Notes under the pieces: model-generated | The model's input: the letters and a program-made list of their open reading frames with translations, nothing else | Told to the model about the DNA's origin: nothing | Databases searched by the model: none | Translations under genes and position numbers: made by a program | DNA from: Streptomyces kurssanovii | Lineage (GTDB): Bacteria; Actinomycetota; Actinomycetes; Streptomycetales; Streptomycetaceae | Length of the DNA: 64,000 bases | Reading direction: 5' to 3' | Assembly (NCBI RefSeq): GCF_014649695.1 | Contig: NZ_BMTN01000002.1 | Span: forward strand, 434,001-498,000 | In this document: in pieces, positions 46,221 to 54,307 of the stretch | Position numbering within the stretch: position 1 is the stretch's first letter | Layout of the letters: every line of letters starts with the position of its first letter

Positions 46221-46616
46221 GCGGGACGCCTTCCGTCGCGGACGAAGTACTAGCCCTTGTACTTGTCTCTACTGCGTCCGTTGGCGCGATTACGTCACTC
46301 CGTGGCCAGAACGTTACCGTCGGCTCGATCCGTACGCACACATTTACATCATGCCTCTGTTACTTTCCCCCCACAGGAACAGGGCCCGCCCGCACGGCTG
46401 TTGGCCCGGCCTCGCGGACCGCGGTGTGGGCCCGCACGCCCCCGGGCGGACTCACACCGCGACCGTCCGTCCCGTCCCGTCCCGTTCCCTTCAGCGCGTT
46501 GCCGAGGCCGACGAGCGGGAGCAGGGACGTCGCACAAGCACAGCGGCCGCCACGAACGGCGGCCGCCCGCGGAACGTTTGTCCGCGCGACGGCCGCCGTC
46601 CAGCAGCCCGCGCCGG
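46221..46616. other. Intergenic region between the hypothetical gene and the hexosaminidase
   Basis: About 400 bases. It holds the promoter of the minus-strand hypothetical gene, including AAGTAC-N8-GTACTT (46245-46264), a lower-GC stretch at 46250-46380, and the hexosaminidase terminator at 46543-46566. No gene is credible. Confidence 0.5.
46543..46566 (-). terminator. Terminator of the hexosaminidase gene
   Basis: Perfect 9-bp stem (46543-46551 with 46558-46566) with a six-base loop, about 50 bases past the stop codon at 46617. Confidence 0.6.
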
Positions 46617-48224
46617 TCAGCCCAGCTTCTGCGCCAGCGACTCGAAGGACTGCCAGCTCCGCGACGGCTGCCGCGGATCCCACAGCTTCTGGGCCGTCGC
46701 CTGGAGCGGGCGACGGATGCCGGCCGCGACCTGCGCCTGGGTCTGGGAGTTGGCCAGGTCGCACCAGACCGCGAAGCGGCCGCCCAGGATCTGGTCCGAG
46801 TACTTCTCCGGTACGGGCTCCGTGCCACGCAGCACCAGCGGCGTCCACTGCTCGTAGATGCGGCGGCCCGTCGGGTAGGTGAACTGGTTGGGCTCGCCGA
46901 GCACGTAGTAGAGGAACTCGTCGTTGAGGTTCACCACACGGCGGCCCTCCGCCAGATACTCCTGGGGCGGGCGGGCCCCGATCTCCTTGCCCGTCCAGTA
47001 CTCGACCTCGATGCCCTTGTCGGCGGTGACCACGCCGCCGCTGAAGAAGCCGTCGTTCCACGCCTTGGGGATCTTCTTCGCCTCGCGCACCACCGCGGCG
47101 CGGTCGTTCAGCCAGCCCTCCGCGAGGTCCTGGATCGTGGCGCCGTCGCCGTACTTCTGGCGGGCGGCCTGCGCGAGCTGCGGATAGGAGGCCTGCGGGT
47201 TGCTCACCGTGAGGGCCTGGTACTCGTCGGCACCGACGTGGAACCACGCGCCGGGGAAGAGCGCGGTGTACTCACGCAGCAGGTCGTCGACGATGCGGGC
47301 CGATTCGGGCTTGGAGATGTCGATGGCGCCCTGCCGGGGCACACCCTGCGTGTTGCGCAGCTGGAGCTGGGGGTGCGCCCGCATCACGGCGCCGAGGTGT
47401 CCCGGGGAGTCGATCTCGCCGACGACGGTGATGTGGAGGCGCTCGGCCAGCGCCACGATCCGGCGGACCTCGTCCTTGGTGAGGTGCTGCTCGGAGACCA
47501 CCTCGGGGTGCGAGTCGGACTCGATACGGAAGGCCTGGTCGTCGGAGAAGTGCAGCCCGAGCTGGTTGAGCTTGAGGTCGGCCATCTCACGCAGCCGGTC
47601 CTCGATCCACCCGGCGGTGAAGTGCTTGCGTGCGATGTCGAGATTCAGTCCGCGCTGGGGGCGGTCGGGCCGGTCACGTACGACACCCTCGGGCATGGAG
47701 CCGCCGGAGCGCACCGACTGCTTCAGGGTCCGGGTGCCGTAGAAGACCCCGGCCTCGTCCGGCCCGCTTATCCGGACCTTCCCGCCGCTGGTGGTCAGCG
47801 TGTACGACTCGGCGGCGCCGTTCCCGGCGAGCGCCAGTTCCACGTCGCCCGGCCCGGCGGCGACGGTGCCGCGGTAGGCGAGCTTCAGCTCCTGGGCGAG
47901 CAGCCGGCCCTCGTCGGAGAGCTCCTCGCTGCCCTTGGCGACGACGACCCCGCTGTCGGCGGTCCTGCTCCAGCCGGGGCCGCGGGCGGCCTGGTGACTC
48001 CGTACCGAGGGGATCGTGGCCGGTGCTTCGGAGAGCGCGTAGCTGCGGGTGGGACTGGGCGTCGGGCTGGGGGCGGCGGCCCCGGAGGTCGTTCCGGCCC
48101 GGTCGGGCGATTCGCTGCCGGATTCACCGGCGCCGTCGTCGGAACAGCCGGCGAGTGTCATCGACAGGACGGCGGCCGAGGCTGCCGACACACCGGCGAA
48201 CCGGGTCCTGCGAGAGAGCCACAT
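46617..48224 (-). CDS. GH20 beta-N-acetylhexosaminidase, lipoprotein
   Basis: 535 residues from ATG 48224 (MWLSRRTRFAGVSAASAAVL). Lipobox LAGC (Cys about 27) is followed by a Ser/Thr/Pro spacer. The N-terminal accessory domain (about 70-190) ends in GVFYGTRTLKQSV. The GH20 barrel has RGLNLDIARKHF, then LNQLGLHFSDDQAFRIE, and the catalytic pair in WFHVGADEYQA, with VGEIDSPGHLGA before it. It removes terminal GlcNAc/GalNAc from chitin or wall fragments outside the membrane. I see no DasR palindrome upstream. Ribosome site GGGAGG lies 11 bases before the ATG. Confidence 0.92.
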   Translation of the reverse strand: MWLSRRTRFAGVSAASAAVLSMTLAGCSDDGAGESGSESPDRAGTTSGAAAPSPTPSPTRSYALSEAPATIPSVRSHQAARGPGWSRTADSGVVVAKGSEELSDEGRLLAQELKLAYRGTVAAGPGDVELALAGNGAAESYTLTTSGGKVRISGPDEAGVFYGTRTLKQSVRSGGSMPEGVVRDRPDRPQRGLNLDIARKHFTAGWIEDRLREMADLKLNQLGLHFSDDQAFRIESDSHPEVVSEQHLTKDEVRRIVALAERLHITVVGEIDSPGHLGAVMRAHPQLQLRNTQGVPRQGAIDISKPESARIVDDLLREYTALFPGAWFHVGADEYQALTVSNPQASYPQLAQAARQKYGDGATIQDLAEGWLNDRAAVVREAKKIPKAWNDGFFSGGVVTADKGIEVEYWTGKEIGARPPQEYLAEGRRVVNLNDEFLYYVLGEPNQFTYPTGRRIYEQWTPLVLRGTEPVPEKYSDQILGGRFAVWCDLANSQTQAQVAAGIRRPLQATAQKLWDPRQPSRSWQSFESLAQKLG

Positions 48225-48418
48225 CGTTCTGATACCTCCCATAAGTGGCGAAACCCCGTAGAAGCACCCCCTCCTGCGTCCATTACTTATGGCCAAACTC
48301 TCCCGTCCGGGTGAAATTCGCGCATTCATCGGACACCTTCGCGTCCACATCGATAGCGTTACGACACACCCTTCTCTCCCTTCCCTGCCGCCCCGCTGTC
48401 CCGTTCGAGGAGTCCCCG

Positions 48419-49024
48419 CTGTCCAGCGATTCCCACGCCGGCCTCCCGAAGCGACCGCCGACACTCCACCACACCCGGGGCGCGGGCGCCCCTTCTGCCA
48501 TACCGTCCCAGCGTCGCGCGCAGCCGGGGCTCGAGCACTTCAACAGCGCCCCGGCCGACGAGGCGGAAGCGATCGTCCTCGCCTGCTGCGGCAGCCGCCG
48601 ATGGGCAGGGCGCGTGGTCGCGCACCGCCCCTACCCCGACCTCGAGTCCCTCCTCGCCGCCTGCGACGAGGCCGGATACGACCTCACGCCCGCCGATGTG
48701 CACGAGGCCCTGGCCGGCGAGTCGTCCACCGGACTGCCGCCGAGCGCCCCGCAGGCCGCCCACACCGCGCTGGCCGCCGCGCACGCCGCCTACGAGAGCC
48801 GATTCGGACATGCGTTCGTCATCTGCCTCGACGGATACCGGACCGACGAGTACCTCGACCAGGTACTGGCCGGTATCCGGAGCAGACTGTCCCACGAACC
48901 GGACGAGGAGCGCGCCATCTCCGCGGAGGAACTGCGCGCACTGACCAGGTCCCGGCTGGCGCATGTAGTGGCCAACCATCCGGAAAGCGACGTAGCGGGG
49001 GCCTCGGAGGAGTCCGTCGCTTAG
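48419..49024 (+). CDS. OHCU decarboxylase (ureide pathway), probable CTG start
   Basis: About 201 residues. The core has LEHFNSAPADEAEAIVLACC and SRRWAGRVVAHRPYPDLESL, the substrate-binding signature of 2-oxo-4-hydroxy-4-carboxy-5-ureidoimidazoline decarboxylases (UraD), then a helical C-terminus with ALTRSRLAHVV. The enzyme makes S-allantoin in purine degradation. No ATG/GTG/TTG lies at the right place. CTG at 48419 follows a GAGGAG site by six bases and gives LSSDSHAGLPKRPPTLHH, so I take it as start; the next upstream ATG (48245) would add 58 implausible residues. No other purine catabolic gene is nearby. Confidence 0.8.
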   Translation: MSSDSHAGLPKRPPTLHHTRGAGAPSAIPSQRRAQPGLEHFNSAPADEAEAIVLACCGSRRWAGRVVAHRPYPDLESLLAACDEAGYDLTPADVHEALAGESSTGLPPSAPQAAHTALAAAHAAYESRFGHAFVICLDGYRTDEYLDQVLAGIRSRLSHEPDEERAISAEELRALTRSRLAHVVANHPESDVAGASEESVA

Positions 49025-49193
49025 TCCGTACGAGGCTGATTGATTGCCTGTTTGATCACACCGGTGGCCCCCGGGCGAACGAACCGACAACACGTCGCTA
49101 CGATGGCCGGGGCCGGTGGACCGTACCCGGCCGGGCCAGACCGACACCCACAAGCCGGCATGGCCCCAATCCCCGCTCCCGGAGGGTTCTTCC

Positions 49194-49574
49194 GTGCCGG
49201 CTGGAACGCTGTACCGCGGCCGGGAAGGAATGTGGTCCTGGGTGGCTCATCGAGTCACCGGCGTCCTCATCTTCTTCTTCCTGTTCGTACACGTGCTGGA
49301 CACCGCTCTCGTCCGCGTCTCCCCCGAGGCGTACGACGAGGTCGTCGCCACCTACAAGACGCCGATCGTCGCGCTTCTCGAATACGGCCTGGTCGCCGCG
49401 ATTCTCTTCCACGCGCTCAACGGCCTGCGTGTCATCGCCGTGGACTTCTGGTCCAAGGGCCCGCGCTACCAGAAGCAGATGCTCTGGTCCGTCATGGCCA
49501 TCTGGTTCGTGCTGATGGTGGGCGCCCTTTACCCCGTGCTCGGCCACGCCGTCCGCGAAGTCTTCGGGAGCTGA
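49194..49574 (+). CDS. sdhC: Succinate dehydrogenase cytochrome b subunit
   Basis: 126 residues, three transmembrane helices. YRGREGMWSWVAHRVTGVLI contains the Ser/Arg quinone-site residues, and FFFLFVHVLD and FHALNGLRVIAVD carry candidate haem His ligands. First gene of sdhCDAB, with GTG start eight bases after GGAGG. It anchors the dehydrogenase to the membrane and passes electrons to menaquinone. Eight bases separate it from sdhD. Confidence 0.95.
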   Translation: MPAGTLYRGREGMWSWVAHRVTGVLIFFFLFVHVLDTALVRVSPEAYDEVVATYKTPIVALLEYGLVAAILFHALNGLRVIAVDFWSKGPRYQKQMLWSVMAIWFVLMVGALYPVLGHAVREVFGS

Positions 49575-49582
49575 GGCCAGAA

Positions 49583-50059
49583 ATGTCCGCTGACACCACT
49601 TCCGCCGTCGGTCCCGTCGAGGGAGCGCACCTCTACGACGTGGACAACCCGGCCCCGCTCATCGAGGCCCCCCGCAAGCGCACCAAGAAGACCCCGCGCT
49701 CGACCCGCGGCAACTTCGAGATGGCCGCATGGCTGTTCATGCGCCTGTCCGGTGTGGTCCTCGTCGTCCTGGTCATCGGCCACCTGCTGATCCAGCTGGT
49801 GCTCGACGGCGGCGTCTCCAAGATCGGCTTCGCCTTCGTGGCCGGCCGCTGGGCGTCCCCGTTCTGGCAGACCTGGGACCTGCTGATGCTGTGGCTTGCC
49901 ATGCTGCACGGCGCCAACGGCCTCCGCACCGTCATCAACGACTACGCGGAGCGTCCGAACACGCGCCTGTGGCTCAAGGGCCTGCTGTACACCGCCACGG
50001 TGTTCACCATCCTTCTGGGCACGCTGGTGATCTTCACCTTCGACCCGAACATCCGCTAG
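49583..50059 (+). CDS. sdhD: Succinate dehydrogenase membrane anchor subunit
   Basis: 158 residues with a long hydrophilic N-terminus (about 50 residues, basic RKRTKKTPRSTRGNFE) and three helices. MRLSGVVLVVLVIGHLLIQL includes a likely haem-ligand His; HGANGLRTVINDY is the conserved second motif. Pairs with SdhC. 24 bases before sdhA. Confidence 0.94.
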   Translation: MSADTTSAVGPVEGAHLYDVDNPAPLIEAPRKRTKKTPRSTRGNFEMAAWLFMRLSGVVLVVLVIGHLLIQLVLDGGVSKIGFAFVAGRWASPFWQTWDLLMLWLAMLHGANGLRTVINDYAERPNTRLWLKGLLYTATVFTILLGTLVIFTFDPNIR

Positions 50060-50083
50060 GCACGGGGCTGAGGTAATCCACCC

Positions 50084-51838
50084 ATGAAGATCCACAAGTA
50101 CGACACCGTCATCGTCGGCGCCGGCGGCGCCGGCATGCGCGCCGCCATCGAGTCGACGAAGCGCAGCCGCACCGCCGTGCTGACGAAGCTCTACCCCACC
50201 CGCTCCCACACGGGCGCCGCGCAGGGCGGCATGGCCGCCGCGCTGGCCAACGTGGAAGAGGACAACTGGGAGTGGCACACCTTCGACACGGTCAAGGGCG
50301 GTGACTACCTGGTCGACCAGGACGCCGCGGAGATCCTGGCGAAGGAGGCCATCGACGCCGTCCTCGACCTGGAGAAGATGGGCCTGCCGTTCAACCGGAC
50401 CCCGGACGGCACCATCGACCAGCGCCGCTTCGGCGGCCACTCCCGCAACCACGGCGAGGCCCCGGTCCGCCGGTCCTGCTACGCCGCGGACCGCACCGGC
50501 CACATGATCCTCCAGACGCTGTACCAGAACTGCGTCAAGGAGGGCGTGGAGTTCTTCAACGAGTTCTACGTCCTGGACCAGCTGATCACCGAGGTCGACG
50601 GCGTCAAGACGTCCGCCGGTGTGGTCGCCTACGAGCTGGCCACCGGCGAGATCCACGTCTTCCAGGCGAAGGCCGTGATCTACGCGTCCGGCGGCACCGG
50701 CAAGTTCTTCAAGGTGACCTCCAACGCGCACACCCTGACCGGTGACGGCCAGGCCGCCTGCTACCGGCGCGGCCTGCCGCTGGAGGACATGGAGTTCTTC
50801 CAGTTCCACCCGACGGGCATCTGGCGCATGGGCATCCTGCTGACGGAGGGCGCCCGTGGTGAGGGCGGCATCCTCCGCAACAAGGACGGCGAGCGCTTCA
50901 TGGAGAAGTACGCGCCGGTCATGAAGGACCTCGCGTCCCGTGACGTCGTCTCCCGCTCCATCTACACGGAGATCCGCGAGGGCCGCGGCTGCGGTCCCGA
51001 GGGCGACCACGTCTATCTGGACCTCACGCACCTGCCGCCGGAGCAGCTGGACGCCAAGCTCCCGGACATCACCGAGTTCGCGCGTACCTACCTCGGCATC
51101 GAGCCCTACACGGACCCGATCCCGATCCAGCCGACCGCGCACTACGCCATGGGCGGCATCCCGACCAACGTCGAGGGTGAGGTCCTGCGCGACAACACCA
51201 CCGTCGTCCCGGGTCTGTACGCCGCCGGCGAGGTCGCCTGCGTGTCGGTGCACGGTGCCAACCGCCTGGGCACCAACTCGCTGCTGGACATCAACGTCTT
51301 CGGCAAGCGCGCCGGCATCGCCGCCGCCGAGTACTCCGCGAAGTCCGACTACGTCGACCTTCCGGAGAACCCCGCGTCGTTCGTCGCCGAGCAGGTCGAG
51401 CGGCTCCGCAACTCCACCGGCTCCGAGCGGGTCTCGGTGCTCCGCAAGGAGCTCCAGGAGACGATGGACGCCAACGTGATGGTGTTCCGCACCGAGCAGA
51501 CGATCAAGACCGCGGTCGAGAAGATCGCCGAGCTGCGCGAGCGCTACCTCAACGTGTCCATCCAGGACAAGGGCAAGCGGTTCAACACGGACCTGCTGGA
51601 GGCCATCGAGCTGGGCAACCTGCTCGACCTGGCCGAGGTCATGGCCGTCTCCGCGCTGGCCCGCAAGGAGTCCCGCGGCGGTCACTACCGCGAGGACTTC
51701 CCGAACCGCGACGACGTCAACTTCATGCGCCACACCATGGCGTACCGCGAGGTGGGCGACGACGGCACCCAGTCGATCCGTCTCGACTACAAGCCGGTCG
51801 TCCAGACCCGCTACCAGCCGATGGAGCGTAAGTACTGA
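50084..51838 (+). CDS. sdhA: Succinate dehydrogenase flavoprotein subunit
   Basis: 584 residues, normal length. FAD-binding VIVGAGGAGMRAAIES near the start; the covalent-FAD His region reads TRSHTGAAQGG. The dicarboxylate site has GGHSRNHGEAPVRRSCYAAD and the late HYAMGGIPTNV, with the catalytic Arg in GANRLGTNSLLD. It oxidises succinate to fumarate in the TCA cycle and respiratory chain. ATGA coupling to sdhB. Confidence 0.97.
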   Translation: MKIHKYDTVIVGAGGAGMRAAIESTKRSRTAVLTKLYPTRSHTGAAQGGMAAALANVEEDNWEWHTFDTVKGGDYLVDQDAAEILAKEAIDAVLDLEKMGLPFNRTPDGTIDQRRFGGHSRNHGEAPVRRSCYAADRTGHMILQTLYQNCVKEGVEFFNEFYVLDQLITEVDGVKTSAGVVAYELATGEIHVFQAKAVIYASGGTGKFFKVTSNAHTLTGDGQAACYRRGLPLEDMEFFQFHPTGIWRMGILLTEGARGEGGILRNKDGERFMEKYAPVMKDLASRDVVSRSIYTEIREGRGCGPEGDHVYLDLTHLPPEQLDAKLPDITEFARTYLGIEPYTDPIPIQPTAHYAMGGIPTNVEGEVLRDNTTVVPGLYAAGEVACVSVHGANRLGTNSLLDINVFGKRAGIAAAEYSAKSDYVDLPENPASFVAEQVERLRNSTGSERVSVLRKELQETMDANVMVFRTEQTIKTAVEKIAELRERYLNVSIQDKGKRFNTDLLEAIELGNLLDLAEVMAVSALARKESRGGHYREDFPNRDDVNFMRHTMAYREVGDDGTQSIRLDYKPVVQTRYQPMERKY

Positions 51839-52596
51839 TGACTGCCCCGACCCTGGAGAAGCGGGAAGCCGGCTTCGCCGACTCCCCGTACATCACCGCC
51901 ACCTTCCGGATCCGCCGCTTCAACCCCGAGGTGTCGGAGCACGCGGTCTGGGAGGACTTCCAGATCGAGATCGACCCCAAGGAGCGCGTCCTCGACGCCC
52001 TCCACAAGATCAAGTGGGACGTCGACGGCTCGCTCACCTTCCGCCGCTCGTGCGCGCACGGCATCTGCGGCTCCGACGCGATGCGGATCAACGGCAAGAA
52101 CAGGCTCGCCTGCAAGACGCTGATCAAGGACATCAACCCGGAGAAGCCCATCACGGTCGAGGCCATAAAGGGCCTGACGGTCCTCAAGGACCTGGTCGTG
52201 GACATGGAGCCGTTCTTCCAGGCGTACCGCGACGTGATGCCCTTCCTGATCACGAAGGGCAACGAGCCCACGCGTGAGCGTCTGCAGTCCGCGGAGGACC
52301 GCGAGCGTTTCGACGACACCACCAAGTGCATCCTGTGCGCCGCTTGCACGTCCTCGTGCCCGGTGTTCTGGAACGACGGCCAGTACTTCGGCCCGGCGGC
52401 GATCGTCAACGCCCACCGCTTCATCTTCGACTCGCGTGACGAGGCCGGCGAGCAGCGTCTGGAGATCCTCAACGACAAGGACGGCGTGTGGCGTTGCCGC
52501 ACCACGTTCAACTGCACGGACGCCTGCCCGCGCGGTATCGAGGTCACCAAGGCGATCCAGGAAGTGAAGCGCGCCCTGATCACGCGCCGCTTCTGA
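51838..52596 (+). CDS. sdhB: Succinate dehydrogenase iron-sulfur subunit
   Basis: 252 residues. [2Fe-2S] ligands in CAHGICGSDAMRINGKNRLAC; [4Fe-4S] motif CILCAACTSSCP; [3Fe-4S] and last ligand in CTDACPRGIEV. It relays electrons from SdhA to the membrane subunits. Ends the operon; a terminator follows 18 bases later. Confidence 0.97.
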   Translation: MTAPTLEKREAGFADSPYITATFRIRRFNPEVSEHAVWEDFQIEIDPKERVLDALHKIKWDVDGSLTFRRSCAHGICGSDAMRINGKNRLACKTLIKDINPEKPITVEAIKGLTVLKDLVVDMEPFFQAYRDVMPFLITKGNEPTRERLQSAEDRERFDDTTKCILCAACTSSCPVFWNDGQYFGPAAIVNAHRFIFDSRDEAGEQRLEILNDKDGVWRCRTTFNCTDACPRGIEVTKAIQEVKRALITRRF

Positions 52597-52614
52597 CACA
52601 TCCTCAGCACGACC

Positions 52615-52644
52615 GGGCCCGCTTCCCTCGGGGGAGGCGGGCCC
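52615..52644 (+). terminator. Terminator of the sdhCDAB operon
   Basis: Eight-base stem (52615-52622 with 52637-52644), inner CCC/GGG pairs extend it; followed by TGTTGTGT. Confidence 0.75.
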
Positions 52645-52753
52645 TGTTGTGTCCGTACGGGTACCGGCGCGGACTTCACCCCCGGGGTCCGCACCTGGCA
52701 GGATCAGGGGACGTCTGACCTGACGCAGTGGGACGGGAAGCGGGGACGAGAAC

Positions 52754-53302
52754 ATGAGCACGCCGAATCCGTACAGGGACGGGGAGCCCGAGTACCAGTG
52801 GGGGCCCAGCCAGCCGCCCGGCAGCACGCCGGCTTACGGCTACCCCAACGCCGCACCGGGGTACGGCTATCCGCAGGACCCGGCGCCGGGCTACTCGCAG
52901 ACGCAGCCCGCGGGTGTCCCTGTGCCGTACACCGGCCCTCCCGCTCCGACGGGCGGCGCGCCGCTGGTGTCGATCGGGGACATCACGGTGATGGGTGACT
53001 CGATCGTCACCCCCGCCGGCACGATGCCGCTCAAGGGCTCGGTGTGGAACGCGACGGACATGTCGCGCACCGAGGAGAAGATCCCGACGCACGCCATCGT
53101 GCTCGCGATCGTCTTCTTCATCTTCTGTCTGCTGGGGCTTCTGTTCCTGCTGATGAAGGAGAAGACCACCACGGGCTTCATCCAGGTCACGGTGACCAGC
53201 GGCGGCAAGCACCACTCGACGATGATTCCGGCCCAGGGCCCGGAGACGTTCCAGATGGTGATGGGGCAGATCAACTACGCGCGCTCGCTGAGCACCATGT
53301 AG
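52754..53302 (+). CDS. Small membrane protein with Pro/Tyr-rich N-terminus
   Basis: 182 residues. The first 70 are Pro/Gly/Tyr/Gln-rich (GYPNAAPGYGYPQDPAPGYS), then GDITVMGDSIVTPAGTMPL, a transmembrane helix about 116-136 (IVLAIVFFIFCLLGLLFLLM), and a cytoplasmic or outer domain with FIQVTVTSGGKHHSTMIP. This pattern is shared by many Streptomyces membrane proteins of unknown role. Convergent with the HEAT-like gene, nine bases away. Confidence 0.7.
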   Translation: MSTPNPYRDGEPEYQWGPSQPPGSTPAYGYPNAAPGYGYPQDPAPGYSQTQPAGVPVPYTGPPAPTGGAPLVSIGDITVMGDSIVTPAGTMPLKGSVWNATDMSRTEEKIPTHAIVLAIVFFIFCLLGLLFLLMKEKTTTGFIQVTVTSGGKHHSTMIPAQGPETFQMVMGQINYARSLSTM

Positions 53303-53311
53303 TCCCGGCCG

Positions 53312-54307
53312 TCACGACGCGAGGGCCCGCCGGATCTGACGCAGTGTCGCCGGGTGACCGACACGGTCCGCGAGCCGGGTCAGCTCCGCGCGCCCCGCGC
53401 CGCCCTCCAGGTGCGCGAGCGCCCGGACCGCGGCCCCCGCCACGACCGCCTTGACCGGTGGCCGTTCGACGAGGGCGGCGAGGGCGAGGACGGAGTCGGG
53501 GTGGGGCGGCAGCAGCGCCAGCAGCCTGGCGATGCCCCGTATGGCGGTCACGTCGCACGGGTCGTATCCGCCGTCCTCGGCTCCGCCGCCTTGGGCGGCC
53601 AGCTCCGCCCATGGGGTGACGGTGCGCCGGACGGTGTCGGGATCGATGCCGCGGAGGATGTCCGCCGCCTCCCGGTCCCAGCGCTTGGGGGGAGCGGCGG
53701 GCGCCGCAAGCAGATGGGCGACCAGAGCGGGCCAGGGGGCGCCGAGGGCGGGCAGTTCGGCGCGGATACGGTCGGCCCACGGCTCACCCGGGTCGAGCAG
53801 CGGGAGGGGTGTCCGCTCGAGCAGCACGGCCGCCCACTCGTTGGCCATGTACGCGGATCGGCGCAGCAGCCCGACCACCTCGTCCGACAGCGGCCGCCCG
53901 GCGTCCAGCACCGCTTCGGCCACGGCGGGGAGTTCGTCGCTGGTCCCGGCCCAGTACCACTCCTGTGCCCAGCCCTCCAGCAGGGCGGTCCATCGCTCGT
54001 ACCACTCGTCGGGCGCGAATCCCCGCGAGACCACGGCCAGCAGCACCAGGGCGCGCCGACGCAGGCCGGGCGGCGGGACAGGGGACTCGGCGCACTCCGT
54101 CAGGAGTGCGGCGACCGCGCGGCGGCGCTCCTCGGGCATGGCGCGCAGGCAGGCGGCCACGCCGTGACCCGCGTCCTGGGACGCGAAGAGCAGATCCCGC
54201 GCGAGGGCGGCCGGTCCGGCCGAGGCGGCGAGGCGGGCGACGGCGGCGATCCGCTCGGGGTCCTCCCACGGCGACAGCGGGCAGACGGACGGTGCGGGCG
54301 TCGTCAC
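53312..54307 (-). CDS. HEAT-like protein, paralogue of the N-terminal half of the DUF4132 protein
   Basis: 331 residues, alpha-helical repeat type. Its GTG overlaps the DUF4132 stop (GTGA). The sequence parallels the first half of that neighbour: LLDPGEPWADRIRAELPALG against LLNPGEAWADKALADAERLG, RWDREAADILRGIDPDTVRR against KWQQAAAALIDEIGPGELRR, and DPCDVTAIRGIARLLALLP against DPCNTDALRGAAWLAAQLP. So it is a stand-alone copy of that module without the DUF4132 domain. Last gene of a three-gene coupled operon. Function unknown; protein binding is the likely mode. Confidence 0.75.
   Translation of the reverse strand: MTTPAPSVCPLSPWEDPERIAAVARLAASAGPAALARDLLFASQDAGHGVAACLRAMPEERRRAVAALLTECAESPVPPPGLRRRALVLLAVVSRGFAPDEWYERWTALLEGWAQEWYWAGTSDELPAVAEAVLDAGRPLSDEVVGLLRRSAYMANEWAAVLLERTPLPLLDPGEPWADRIRAELPALGAPWPALVAHLLAAPAAPPKRWDREAADILRGIDPDTVRRTVTPWAELAAQGGGAEDGGYDPCDVTAIRGIARLLALLPPHPDSVLALAALVERPPVKAVVAGAAVRALAHLEGGAGRAELTRLADRVGHPATLRQIRRALAS

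Noticed and set aside
47900-48420. DasR-type operator for the GH20 hexosaminidase
   Set aside because: Looked for the TGGTCTAGACCA-type palindrome in the upstream region and found none.
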